Shown here piece after piece: positions 46,825 to 57,284 of a stretch of 64,000 nt of DNA (its first letter is position 1; each line of letters begins with the position of its first letter). The stretch lies in assembly GCF_016097555.1 (NCBI RefSeq), contig NC_054713.1:39245670-39309669 (forward strand), read 5' to 3'. This DNA comes from Gigantopelta aegis (taxonomy: Eukaryota > Mollusca > Gastropoda > Neomphalida > Peltospiridae). Made by a program: the position numbers and the translations under genes. The notes under the pieces are model-generated. The model was given only the letters and a program-made list of their open reading frames with translations. It searched no databases and had not been told where the DNA came from.

Positions 46825-49800
46825 CTGAAAGAGAAAGAAAGAAAAGACATAAGCAAAAGCTAAATTTCTATTTCAGGCACAATATTTCCCACAAACCCTA
46901 TTTGCTTGTTGGTTATGTATGTTGGCTCCAAATTTAACAGAAAAACCCTCCACTGATGGGACTAGAACCACAGGCTCTCAGTACGAGAGTCCATTGCTCT
47001 ACAAACTACATGTACCAATAAAGAAAGAAATGTTTTATTTAACGATGCACTCAGCACATTTTATTTACGGTTATATGGCGTCAGACATATGGTTAAGGAC
47101 CACACAGATATTGAGAGAGGAAACCCGCTGTCGCCACTTCATGAGCTACTCTTTTCGATTAGCAGCAAGGGATCTTTGATATGCACCATCCCACAGACAG
47201 GAAAGCACACGCCACAGCCTTTGATATACCAGTCGTGGTGCCACTGGCTGTACCAAGAAATAGCCCAATGGGCCCACCAACGGGGATCAATCCTAGACCG
47301 ACAGCGGATCAGTGGAGCACTTTACCATTGGGCTATGTATTGCACTCAAAGAAATTCGAATTGCACAAAATTAATTGCATACTCACCAAACCAATGTTAT
47401 AATCTGTACAACTGCAAAAAATACTGTAAACAAAGTGCTTTTGACCTAAAATGGAAAAGACAAAGAATAAGACAAACTAAAGTTAACTTTAAAAACAACA
47501 ACATATACTATCCAAAAATGTGATACATGTGGAGATTAATAGTAAATACTAGTAATAGCTAACAAGTGCATAAACTTGACTATTTTCCTGAAATTTCACA
47601 CTATATTTGTGCTAGTGATGTTCCAATAATCAGTTATAATATACAATTGATCAGCTGGGTTCTACCAATGTGATGATTGATTTTAAAAATCCATAATCGA
47701 CTGTGTGGAAAAATGTAAACTAATTGTTCCTCCAGTCTAGATGATGGAAAGAAAGAAAGAAAGAAATGTTTTATTTAACGACGCACTCAACACATTGTAT
47801 TTACGGTTATATGGCGTCAGACATATGGTTAAGGACCACACAGATATTGAGAGAGGAAACCCGCTGTCGCCACTTCATGGCCTACTCTTTTCGATTAGCA
47901 GCAAGGGATGTTTTATATGCGCCATCCCACAGACAGGATAACACATACCACGGCCTTTAATATACCAGTCATAGTGCACTGGCTGGAACGAGAAATAGCC
48001 CAATGGGCCCACCGACAGAGATCGATCCCACACCGACCGTGCATCGAGCGAGCGCTGTACCACTGGGCTATGTCTCGCCCCGTCTAGATGATGGAACTGA
48101 TGTAAATATGTTGGAGATGGTGTTTGTTTTCTTAACTACATATACATAAAAAATTATTAAATAGTTATCAAAGGAAGAATTGGCCGAAGAGTGTATTGCA
48201 GTGAACATGACAGGTTTTATACTACATTTGTGACTTTTATACATCGATAAATTCCTAAAAAATGAGAAACAATTCTTATAATTACAAACAGTACAAGAAG
48301 TGTACCTTAAAACACTCAAAAATAATTTCTTTCGTTCTTACTGTCAGCCATATTCTGTAAATAAGCGTAGGAATACATGTCTACATACTATTGGATGTTT
48401 TGGGGGGTTTTTTTAACAGAATAAAAACAAATAAAAAATATATTGTATTTTTTTTTTTTTATAACATGAATATCTCATCCAGTTTCCCTTATTTTTTTAA
48501 TCGAGAAAACAGGTGACTTCCTTGTTCTATTTTTAAAACAATCACCGAACTGGGTCATTGGGCTTCTCGCCCATCCTGCTAAAAATAGTTCCAATCGATC
48601 TTGGTCTTCCGTGATGACGTATTTTTATGAGGTTTATGGAAAGATAATGCTTGGTTTTTTAGTGACGTCAGCCAATCAGAATACAGTAAATCGTATAAAT
48701 TCGGAAAGTTTGTAATTATATAAATTTAACCGATGTGTAATCAAAAGCTGATCAGTTGGTGCCAACCAATTATAACCTATATCGAAGATGAAATTCCAAC
48801 GAATGAGCTGAAGTGTTCTATACCTTCCATTTCCTAATTATCAGGCAAAAAGCTCAACATGAAATGTCATGAAAACAGAAAATACAAAAGTACGTACCCA
48901 CATGGAAAAATACACGGTTGCTAACAAAGATCCAAAATAGGCTGTTGTAAATGGCAGCCGTCCCATTGAAAAGAGGTGTTTCATATGGTTAACGGGACCC
49001 CAGAGAAACGAAAAACTGAAACAAAGAGATAAAGAGTTTAAGCTCATTAGATACAGAATGATCCTAAATGTACATCAACATGTATGTAGGCTTTGGAAAA
49101 TTGAAAACTGCAAACATAAGCACCATAATATGGAAGTTTCTTTTCAACCTGGTTTTTGAGGATATACATAAGGAATAGAATACTGCTCTCTTGGCTGGGA
49201 ATAAGCCCACCTCATGCTAAGCTAATGACTTGTCTAGGCCTCCGGTGCTTAGTTCTGGTCAAATACGGTAATACGAATTGCTCCATACCTGAATATTACG
49301 AACAGACTTCCTAGTGTGTACAAAACAGCAAACTTCCGAGCTTTTATCACAAGAAGAGGAATGTACAGACTTGCCTGAAATACAAAATGAAACGTTATGG
49401 TGCCAGCCAATATGGTGATCAAGAGTTTCCAAAAATAAGAGGAAAAAAACAACAACACTTTTTATTCATTACTGGGAATACGAAGCAGGCCCTCAGATTT
49501 CATGGAAACGATCATTTCCGGTACCGTGTCGATAAAATCACAGAACCAAAATTTTGTTTCCCATGATTATTCAACGAAAATGATATGTTATTTTTTTTTT
49601 TAAACCGTTTTCATGGGCATGGAACTGAAACAGTGTTTCAATGAAATCATATGGCCTGCAAAGTATAGATTAAAATAAATTTTAAGCATATTTTAAGCAA
49701 TAAGCAATCAAAAACATCATCCTTGCACTTGATTAAAAACCCCACTTATTTAGACAAGTGAAAATATTGGTAGACAAATTACCAAATGTTTGACATCCAA

Positions 49801-52800
49801 TAGCTGATGATTAATAAATCAATGTGCTCTAATGGTGTCATTAAACAAAACAAACTTTAAACCTTAATTGGTCCTGATACTTAGAAACAAGACATGGCAA
49901 TACAATGTTCTAGAGGTATTTCAATACAAATATGTTTTCTTTTTCGAAATTAAAGTATTTAATTCACTCTTTCTTTCCTTCTTCCTTCCTTACCTTCTCT
50001 TTTCTCCCTTTACCATTCCCTTTAAATCTTTCCTCTATCTCTATCTTCACTGTTAACCCCAAATATTGGTGAACTCCATGTTTTCATGTATTCCTTCTTA
50101 TTAATATTGTTATATTAATTACACTATATTATATATATAATGTTCATATGTAATTATAACATGGATGTAAGGTAGTGAAATCAGGACCCCGACCCTGACA
50201 CTACCATACTTGTGTCTGGGGTCAATAAACTTCTTAACCCCCCCCCCCCCCAAAAAAAAAAACCCAAAAAAACACAACAAAAAACAACCTTTAAACCTTA
50301 AATATTGGTGGAAAAGTTTATTTCTAGATGTACTTGTCTGCTGGATTGGTAAAAATTTCTGCTTATTTCTATTGCTGAAGTTAACCTTTTACCTGTTTAT
50401 CTGAAGAGCTGAGATACATGCATGTGTCCCACAGGTACCGAACCAGGGTTTCTGCCAGAGGGTAAAACGGGCATGGCACCATACCCAAAATATATGAAAT
50501 GTTTTGTTGTTTTAAAGTTAATCTTTTGACAAAATTAATTACTCTTATCATTACTGTATGATTTTCTTAACCCTAACCCTAAACTAGCGTAACCCATTTT
50601 CTTTCTGAGGGAGGCCCCCCATACCCCATTGACTGTGGTTGCATTCAATTCCATAGTGCCACACCCAAAAATTTCTTTCTGGCAGAAACATTGCATACTT
50701 GAACAGTAACTCAATATAGAAACTAAATAAATAAAAATCAATGAACCAAGAATACCACAAAAGTAAGCTTGTCAAATGTACATCATACAGTGAGAACCCT
50801 TTAAACTGTAACCTCTAGTCTTTAAATTGGAATTCCAGCTAAAACAGACGTCCCTTTTTAAATATCAGTATAGAAAATAACCTTTAATGAATGAATGAAT
50901 GAATGTTCAACAACACCCCAGCACGAAAAATACATTGGCTATTGGGTGTCCTCTAAACTGAATACTGATCAAAATCAAACATTGGGTGTCCTCTAAACTG
51001 AATACTGATCACAAAATACATTGGCTATTGGGTGTCCTCTAAACTGAATAATGATCACAAAATACATTGGCTATTGGGTGTCCTCTAAACTGAATACTGA
51101 TCGAAAAATACATTGGCTATTGAGTGTCCTCTAAACTGAATACTAATCAAAATCAAACATTGGCTATTGGGTGTCCTCTAAACTGAATACTGATCAAAAT
51201 CAAACATTGGCTATTGGGTGTCCTCTAAACTGAATACTGATCGAAAAATACATTGGCTATTGGGTGTCCTCTAAACTGAATACTGATCGAAAAATACATT
51301 GGCTATTGGGTGTCCTCTAAACTGAATACTGATCCCAAAATACATTGGCTATTGGGTGTCCTCTAAACTGAATACTGATCCCAAAATACAATGGCTATTG
51401 GGTGTCCTCTAAACTGAATACTGATCCCAAAATACATTGGCTATTGGGTGTCCTCTAAACTGAATACTGATCGAAAAATACATTGGCTATTGGGTGTCCT
51501 CTAAACTGAATACTGATCGAAAAATACATTGGCTATTGGGTGTCCTCTAAACTGAATACTGATCGAAAAATACATTGGCTATTGGGTGTCCTCTAAACTG
51601 AATACTGATCGAAAAATACATTGGGTATTGGGCGTCCTCTAAACTGAATACTGATCGAAAAATACATTGGCTATTGGGTGTCCTCTAAACTGAATACTGA
51701 TCGAAAAATACATTGGCTATTGGGTGTCCTCTAAACTGAATACTGATCACAAAATACAATGGCTATTGGGTGTCCTCTAAACTGAATACTGATCAAAAAA
51801 TACATTGGCTATTGGGTGTCCTCTAAACTGAATACTGATCACAAAATACATTGGCTATTGGGTGTCCTCTAAACTGAATACTGATCAAAATCAAACATTG
51901 GCTATTGGGTGTCCTCTAAACTGAATACTGATCAAAATCAAAAATTGGTGGGGTGGGATTTAGCTCAGTCGGTTGAGTGTTCGCTTGAGGTGTTTGCATC
52001 ACAGGATCCATTCAGCTGGCTGGAATTGTTTCTCATTCCATGTACTTTTCTGTCTGTGGAAAAGTGCATATAAAAGATCCCGTGATGCATTAGGAAAAAT
52101 GTAGTGGCTTTCCACCAATGACTTCGTGTCAGAATTACCAAATGTTTGACATCCAACAGCCGACAATTTGTTAAACAAAAAAACCTTTATTGGTACCTTG
52201 GCTTCGGTGTCTGGATTAGAGGGGTTTCACTGTACTTGTACTTGATTAAAAAAACCCACTAAAACAACTTACAATGGAAAAGCAGAATGTTCCCAACAAC
52301 AGACAGGTGAAGAATCCCAAAATTCTCTGCTTACGTGACTGAAAAATAAAAAAAATCTATAATTATAAAATATTGTTAACTGCATCAAAATGAAAATTAA
52401 TGTTATTAAATATCTATCTATCTATCTATCTATCTATATCTATACATACACACACACATTTCAACAAGCATACAATGTATCTGTTCACAGAAAATGGTAA
52501 GCTGGTGGCATATTATAATAAAAACATATATCAACATGTAAAACATGTTCAATACGGAACTGTTAATTATTTTTAATTTATTAAAGATTGTCTGTCATTG
52601 TTTTTAGGTTCACTGGGGTATGACAAAAAAATTATAATAAAGTTGGTTTTGTTTAACTGGAGCACATTGATTAATTACACATCAGCTACTGGATGTCAAA
52701 TATTTAGTAATTCTAACATGTAGTCATTGGAGGAAACCTGCTACATTTTTCCTAATGCAGCAAGGGATTTTTTATATGCACTTTTCCAAAGACAGGAAAA

Positions 52801-53517
52801 CACATACCACGACATTTGTCCAGTTGTGGTGCACTGGTTGGAATGAGGAAAAAAATAATCAGTTCAATGGATACACTGCAATGCAAGCACCTTGAGCAAA
52901 CTCTCAACTGACTGAGCTAAAGTCCCCTACCAAGGGACCAAAAGTTTCTTTAAAGTTTGTTTTGTTTAACGATACCTCTGGAGCACATTAATTAATTAAT
53001 CATCGGCTATTGGATGTCAAACATTTGGTAATTCTGACTCATACTTCATCACAGGAAACCCGCTACATTTTTTCTAATGCAGCAAGGGATCTTTTATATG
53101 CACTTTCCCACAGACAGGAAAACACATACCACGGACTTTGTCCAGTTGTTGTGTACTGGTTGGAACGAGAAAAAACACAATCAGCTGAATGAATAATCTG
53201 CCAAGGTGGTTCGATCCTGAGATGCAAGCACCTCAAGCGAGCACTCAACCTACTGAGCTAAATCCACCCCCCCCCCCCACCCCCCCAAGGGACCAAGTAA
53301 AAAGTCTGATTTTGATTGGTATTCAGTTTAAAGGACACCCAGTAGCCAGTGTATTTTTCGTGCTGGGGTATTGAACATTCAGGTGAGCACTCAACTGATT
53401 GAGCTAGATCCTGACCCCGCACACACAAAAAGAAAGGAGAGAGAGGAGAGAGAGAGGAGAGGAGAGGAGAGGAGAGAGAGAGAGAGCACAATTTTGCCTT
53501 TTTCCTGGGCCAGGGCC

Positions 53518-53575
<58 letters not shown>

Positions 53576-56500
53576 GTGTGCTGTGGTGATGTCACAACCT
53601 ACAGTGGTTTTACGATTTCGTAGCGCTAACAGAGTTTCGAAAATCCCTAGCCTGGGAAAAATATTTCAAAATTTAAGGTAACCAAAACTCAGTTTACCAT
53701 ATGTAGATTGTTTACATGCAGTAAAGTTTATCTTATCTTATCTCAAGAGCTATCAGACTTTTTGCTGAGCTGATAGCTCTTGTGTGTGCCCGATTTTGCT
53801 GTTTTTAACCTTGTGTGTTCAGGAGAAAAATATCTATCGTGTTTGATATTTCTGGCCACGAGTGGCAAAAATCTCATTGTGTGCAGGATATGTGAGCAAT
53901 CAGCTGAGCTAAATTTATCAACTGACCAATGAAAACACAAAAATTGTGTCAGAGTGATGTCATTGTGACAGTTCAGTGTTTCTACCAGAAAGACATTTAC
54001 AAATATGTGCTGAATAAATCTAGTCGATAGGGAGTAATGGGATTCCCCCGGAAAGAAAATGGATTAGGTTTAGGGTTAGTGTTCAGAAAATCATACAGTA
54101 ATGATAAAGTGTAATTAATTTTGTCAAAAGGTCAACTTAAAAAAAAAAAATCTGCCAAAAAATGTGGGTATGGTGCACGGTTGCTAGTCACTTCGTACCA
54201 TGGTCATTTCATACTATAGTCATTTCGTACCTAATTTGGTCGTTTCGTACCCTGGTCATTTTGTACCATTGCAAAAAGTCATTTTATACCTTGGTCATTT
54301 CGTACCCTGGTCATTTTGTACCATTGTAAAACGTCATTTCATACCTTGATCATTTCAATTTATAACAATCACCCCAGTAGTGTCTTTTACAAAATAACAT
54401 TAAATTACATCTATAAGATGCAAACACCTCCTGCAACTGACTTTTGTTTTGACTTTATAAATCATTAACAGGGGACAATATTTCGAAATCTGAGGTAACC
54501 GGAAGTCGGTTCAAGTGGTTTTTACCTAGGTAACCAATTGTTCGGTTACGTGAATTATATTTGCATAACCTGTGGATTACCTGATCGGTTACCTCAAAGT
54601 TACGTTGAAATTATATTTAAAATTAGCTCAAACATAAAGTTAAAACAAAATACAAAAGAAAACGTTTTATAGAACAGTTTCTTTAATGCTTGCAAATCGA
54701 AAGAAGTGAATTGTAGATGTTTCTTTTGTTTTCGTACGATCGTAGCGTTGTAGATTTATTATTATTATTATTATTCACCATTTGCCATCGGGATCGCAAA
54801 AACTAATTTTTAGTTGCCCGAATCTAAAAACCACTGTCCTCGGACATCGGGCCACCGTATTCTATAACCTCTGTGCAGCTTGCGGAAGTTAACGCTATTG
54901 TAAAATGACTAAATATCAGCCCAGTACTGAAACAAAATAGATACATTTGGAGGAAAAATGCCCATTCCCTGGTGTATGATTAGACTAATAATTTTCTTTT
55001 ATAAATAACAAATAAAGGTTACCATTTGTCACTGATATGTAAAATTTAGTATACAGCAGACTGAAAAAAAAAAAAAAAACACCCACCAAAAACCCAAGCA
55101 ACAAATGTCCAATTCCTCTGAACTATAAAACAGGCTACTCATTGGTGCATAATTAGATTAATAAACATAAATCTTATAATAACATAAAAAGAAAGACCAC
55201 AATTTGACACCGATATTTTGCGGTGGTGATACTACTTTCACTTTATCGTTGGTACTTCTATACTACAGTGACATTCCAAATGTTTCTTATTTAAAGCTCA
55301 TTAAATGACATTATGCGATGTTAGTATTTTTCAGCTTTTGTGACATTTTTGCATTTTTGTTTACGTTAAAACCGTTTTCAACCTTTCTAAAATTATAGGC
55401 AATCCAATATTATGTCTACATATATTCCTTTAGAGATAGAATAGCAGCAGATAATTTAGGTGCCTTAGCGATCCGTGCACATTTCTTTAAAACTTTTGGC
55501 TCGACTCTATACTGAGTCTTCGGTCACAAGTTACAACCGTTGCAATATACCGTTGGCTACTGGTTTGCTGCACATCAAGTATCTAAAAATCAGTCTAAAA
55601 CATTTGTCGGAATACTAGTAGTATGTCTGCATGAATAAACTTACTGTAATATTGAAGTCTGCAAGTTTTAATTTTTGAACGTCTACAGGTCACGACGTAA
55701 CCGATTTGCGGTTTGCGTAAATTTAATTTTGCATAACCGACACGCGAACAGAACGGCAGTTCGCGTGAAATATTGTGCCCTGATTAACCATTTAATCTTG
55801 TCCCTAAAAAAAATCTTTGTATAAACATGGTCCATTATGTTGTTTTTGAAAGTTAGACTAATTATCTGGAGCCATTTCACAAAACATCAAAGTTGGCAGT
55901 TAGTAGTAAATACCAAATACGGTTCTTGTCAGGTAAAATGGAAATAGCAGTTGACAGGTATTATGGGTATCAATAACGATATGCTGCACAATAACGTGTT
56001 ATGGATTTCAAACTGTCCCAATAAAGTTTAAAAATAACAAAACAACAGTGCATTTATGCTATGGTCGATTCATTTTCTATATACTGGTATGACATGACTA
56101 TGGTACTAAATGACTTGGGTATGAAATGACTGGGGTACGAAATGACTTTTCACAATGGTACGAAATGACTACGGTATGAAATGACTTTTTGAAATGGTAC
56201 GAAATGACCAAGGTATGAAATGACTAGGGTATGAAATGACCAGGCAGCATGGTACAAAATGACTAGGGTAAGAAGTGACTATGACTCGTATGAGAATGTA
56301 TCATTCTGGTGCACCAGTCATGGTGACATAACATGCATGTTATCTGTGTAGCCAGACCTCAGCACTTCGTTCATCGCATGTGGTGAAATCGTTATGAGAT
56401 AGCGCTAGTGTGCATTAAGCTTTGGTATTTAGTAACATTTAATTACATATTTGCAGTGTTCGAGATTACATTTTTTGGCCAGTATCCCAGTTGGATACCA

Positions 56501-56881
56501 ACATTTCAAAATCTGGTATCCCACCTGAGAATTTAGTATTATATGGCATTCTTGTGGGATACTGGGTTCTTGAAGTTTGGTATCCAAAATTAAATTCTGG
56601 TATCCCCGGGATATCGGGATACCGTTAATCTTGAACACTGATTAGGTACTTTATAAACAAGGTCTCACCAAACTGGGCAAAAGTGGATCATTCTGCGCTT
56701 GAGAAAACCACCCATTAGTACTGTTGGCAGCAAGTGGTTCCTCTGTATTTGACTTGTTAAGCCATCCCACCCCAGGGAGATTACTTAGTAGAGTGGTTTT
56801 AGTTGGTGACAGATCACCAGAAGAATGTGACGTGGATGATTTTGACAGATAATCTCTCAAACTTCTGTTTAAGTCTGCCAT
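46719..56881 (-). CDS. SFT2D3: SFT2 domain-containing protein 3 (vesicle transport), whole gene
   Basis: Six coding exons join on the minus strand: 56881-56669, 52338-52273, 49374-49289, 49015-48898, 47445-47387 and 46824-46719. All junctions are GT-AG and in phase, and the product is 215 residues, matching the length of human SFT2D3. The N-terminus MADLNRSLRDYL matches the family start. The cytosolic N-terminal ~70 residues are followed by four hydrophobic helices (exons 2, 3, 4, 5) and a short tail with SYIPGGQTGLKFF. SFT2 proteins sit in Golgi/endosomal membranes and help fuse endosome-derived vesicles with the Golgi. Introns of 4.3, 2.9, 0.27, 1.45 and 0.56 kb carry most of the repeats in this part of the window. 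Confidence 0.95.
46940..47012 (-). other. Degenerate tRNA-like sequence
   Basis: The minus strand reads TAGTTTGTAGAGCAATGG (A-box-like) and GTGGTTCTAGTCCC (B-box-like) with a weak anticodon-like stem (CTCT ... AGAG). The loop lacks the universal T33 and the acceptor stem does not pair well, so it is a pseudo-tRNA or a lone SINE head. Confidence 0.35.
47024..47336 (-). mobile_element. SINE in SFT2D3 intron 5, minus strand
   Basis: Nearly full length: AAATGTTTTATTTAACGATG, GGCGTCAGACATATGGTTAA, ATTGAGAGAGGAAACCCGCT, GATCTTTGATATGCACC, GGGCCCACCAACGGGGATC, head complement TTTACCATTGGGCTATG. It ends about 50 bp before the exon 5 donor. No clear target duplication. Confidence 0.85.
47387..47445 (-). 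CDS. SFT2D3: SFT2D3 coding exon 5 (fourth membrane helix)
   Basis: A 59-nt exon, too short for simple ORF calling. It lies between CCATTTTAG and GTGAGT, phase 0 to 2, and reads VKSTLFTVFFAVVQIITLV plus a split Trp codon. It matches the family's KST-L-TV-FA-VQ helix and fills exactly the gap between exons 4 and 6. Confidence 0.93.
47750..48081 (-). mobile_element. Full-length SINE with perfect 15-bp target duplication
   Basis: A 332-bp copy in SFT2D3 intron 4, flanked by GTCTAGATGATGGAA at 47735-47749 and 48082-48096. The (GAAA)n tail end is at the left; the head complement ACCACTGGGCTATGTCTCGC is at the right. It is the best reference copy in the window: a tRNA-derived head of about 75 bp, a body with CAATGGGCCCACCGACAG and GACAGGATAACACATACCAC, the core, and a tail complementary to ATGTTTTATTTAACGACGCA. 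Confidence 0.92.
48898..49015 (-). CDS. SFT2D3: SFT2D3 coding exon 4 (third membrane helix)
   Basis: 118 nt, phase 2 to 0, between GTTTCAG and GTACGT. Contains FLWGPVNHMKHLFSMGRLPF (the SFT2 hallmark GP-x2-(H/Q)-(M/L)-K-x-(L/M)F), then a helix ending VYFSMW. Confidence 0.95.
49289..49374 (-). CDS. SFT2D3: SFT2D3 coding exon 3 (second membrane helix)
   Basis: 86 nt, phase 0 to 2, between ATTTCAG and GTATGG. Contains PLLVIKARKFAVLYTLGSLF, the family's conserved RKFA-L-YTLGS segment. Confidence 0.95.
49780..49862 (+). mobile_element. SINE tail fragment
   Basis: TACCAAATGTTTGACATCCA, ATAAATCAATGTGCTCTAAT and GGTGTCATTAAACAAAACAA; core and tail only, in SFT2D3 intron 2. Confidence 0.8.
50446..50695 (-). 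mobile_element. MITE copy 2 (same family as 26361-26632)
   Basis: On the plus strand: GGGTTTCTGCCAGAGGGTAA ... ACTGTATGATTTTCTTAACC ... ATTTCTTTCTGGCAGAAAC. The inverted ends (TTTCTGCCAGA / TCTGGCAGAAA) are intact in this copy. The CCCTAACCCTAAAC inside it is part of the element, not telomeric. Confidence 0.8.
50885..51946. repeat. 46-bp minisatellite derived from a SINE core, ~22 copies
   Basis: Unit: ACATTGGCTATTGGGTGTCC, TCTAAACTGAATACTGATC, then a variable GAAAAAT / ACAAAAT / CCAAAAT / AAAATCAA joint. The left edge reads GTTCAACAACACCCCAGCAC then GAAAAATACATTGGC, which is SINE tail and core. 53320-53385 carries a single-copy version on the opposite strand (GGTATTCAGTTTAAAGGACA, GTATTTTTCGTGCTGGGG). 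Units therefore arose by amplification of a SINE internal segment. Located in SFT2D3 intron 2. Confidence 0.9.
51947..52195 (+). mobile_element. SINE with TTAGCTCAGTCGGTTGAG head, plus strand
   Basis: The head GGGATTTAGCTCAGTCGGTT is clearly tRNA-like (A box), with the B-box region near CACAGGATCCATTC. The body has GAAAAGTGCATATAAAAGAT and the core CAAATGTTTGACATCCAACA. It sits directly after the 46-bp array and ends about 75 bp before SFT2D3 exon 2. Confidence 0.85.
52273..52338 (-). CDS. SFT2D3: SFT2D3 coding exon 2 (first membrane helix)
   Basis: 22 codons between TTTTTCAG and GTAAGT, phase 0-0. Reads SRKQRILGFFTCLLLGTFCF then SI: the conserved basic Arg/Lys-Gln-Arg entry into transmembrane helix 1. 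Confidence 0.93.
52411..52460. repeat. (TATC)n and (CA)n short microsatellite
   Basis: CTATCTATCTAT run followed by TACATACACACACACA. Confidence 0.9.
52644..52928 (-). mobile_element. SINE (TTAGCTCAG-head type), minus strand
   Basis: GTTGGTTTTGTTTAACTGGA, CATCAGCTACTGGATGTCAA, GCAGCAAGGGATTTTTTATA, and the head complement CTCAACTGACTGAGCTAAAG. Somewhat diverged. Confidence 0.8.
52950..53270 (-). mobile_element. SINE (TTAGCTCAG-head type), minus strand
   Basis: Full length: AAAGTTTGTTTTGTTTAACG, CATCGGCTATTGGATGTCAA, GCAGCAAGGGATCTTTTATA, and the head complement CTCAACCTACTGAGCTAAAT with GATCCTGAGATGC as B-box complement. It ends in a C-rich run at 53265-53287. Confidence 0.85.
53300..53415 (+). 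mobile_element. Single-copy form of the 46-bp minisatellite unit with SINE flanks
   Basis: GATTGGTATTCAGTTTAAAG, GACACCCAGTAGCCAGTG and TATTTTTCGTGCTGGGGTAT is the reverse complement of the minisatellite unit plus its left SINE flank. A head complement (GAGCACTCAACTGATTGAGC) follows at 53384. Confidence 0.75.
53430..53572. repeat. (GA)n-rich and (TA)n microsatellites
   Basis: GAGAGGAGAG-type sequence at 53434-53486 and (TA)n at 53520-53572. They produce artefactual Ile/Tyr and Arg/Glu frames. Confidence 0.95.
53573..53969. other. Non-coding intron sequence
   Basis: Part of SFT2D3 intron 1. No repeat family recognised, apart from TTTAAGGTAACCAAAACTCAG near 53673, which resembles the GAGGTAACCGGAAGTCGG segment near 54491. 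Confidence 0.4.
53970..54180 (+). mobile_element. MITE copy 3 (same family as 26361 and 50446)
   Basis: GTTTCTACCAGAAAGACATT, GAAAGAAAATGGATTAGG, GAAAATCATACAGTAATGAT, GTGTAATTAATTTTGTCAAA and GTGGGTATGG. More diverged than the other two copies. Confidence 0.75.
54184..56294. mobile_element. 2.1-kb element with long subrepeat-built TIRs
   Basis: The left terminal region (about 54188-54358) is built of GTCATTTCGTACC(A/C)TG-like repeats. The right terminal region (about 56096-56290) is the inverse, GGTACGAAATGACTAGGGTA-like repeats. The outermost bases match as AGTCACTTCGTACC and its complement GGTAAGAAGTGACT. The 1.7-kb interior has no open frame and contains a GTTACCT/GGTAACC-rich patch (54490-54605). 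It is a non-autonomous element inside SFT2D3 intron 1. The superfamily cannot be assigned, as no clear target duplication was seen. Confidence 0.75.
56453..56641. mobile_element. 188-bp MITE with CAGTGTTCGAGATTA ends
   Basis: The left end CAGTGTTCGAGATTA and right end TAATCTTGAACACTG are inverted. The interior has GGATACCAA / TTGGTATCC and GGTATCCCACC / GGGATACC inverted blocks. It lies 28 bp inside the intron from the exon 1 donor of SFT2D3. Confidence 0.8.
56669..56881 (-). CDS. SFT2D3: SFT2D3 coding exon 1
   Basis: 71 codons, start ATG at 56881-56879, donor SL|GTGAGA (phase 0). A soluble, Ser/Thr/Asn-rich N-terminal region beginning MADLNRSLRDYLSKSSTSHS; no membrane segment. Confidence 0.95.
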
Positions 56882-57284
56882 GTTGTTAACGAATAATAAA
56901 AAATTGTGTCGTTGTCGTATACGAAACGAACTAATATTGGATTACTATTTTTATTATAACATTAACAGACTCGTCAAAAGACAAACAAACAAAAAAGACA
57001 ACAAAAAAAAAAGAAAGAAAAGAATGTTAGTTCTTCTCAGCAAACTTTACTCTAATGTAATTTCAACACTTCATTAAGAGTGCAAGAGAGGACACCAGCC
57101 GCCACCATACAGGATACTCAGGGGCCCTGGTTAGGAGCCTCCACCCCCACTCCCATCCCCCAATAAATAATAAAATGTTAAAAATAAAGCAAATATCCCC
57201 TAACCTCCACCACTCCTATTTTTTTAAAGGAAAAATAACAATAATAAAAAGTACCCCTCTACTCCCAAAAAGAAAAACCAAAAC
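56882..57284. promoter_or_regulatory. SFT2D3: Probable SFT2D3 promoter and leader region
   Basis: The sequence immediately upstream of the SFT2D3 ATG, in the 1.9-kb gap to PLEKHM2. No TATA box or CpG-rich block is evident; A-rich and CCCACTCCC-type runs are seen. The function is inferred from position only. Confidence 0.3.

Noticed and set aside
46940..47012. Functional tRNA gene
   Set aside because: Lacks T33 and a proper acceptor stem; treated as pseudo-tRNA or SINE head.
50568..50586. Telomere-like CCCTAACCCTAA
   Set aside because: Part of the MITE interior; the related copy at 54060 carries a diverged version, and there is no array.
56651..56668. C-terminal extension of the SFT2D3 exon 1 frame to 56651
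   Set aside because: Reads through the GTGAGA donor; the next exon joins in phase at 56669.
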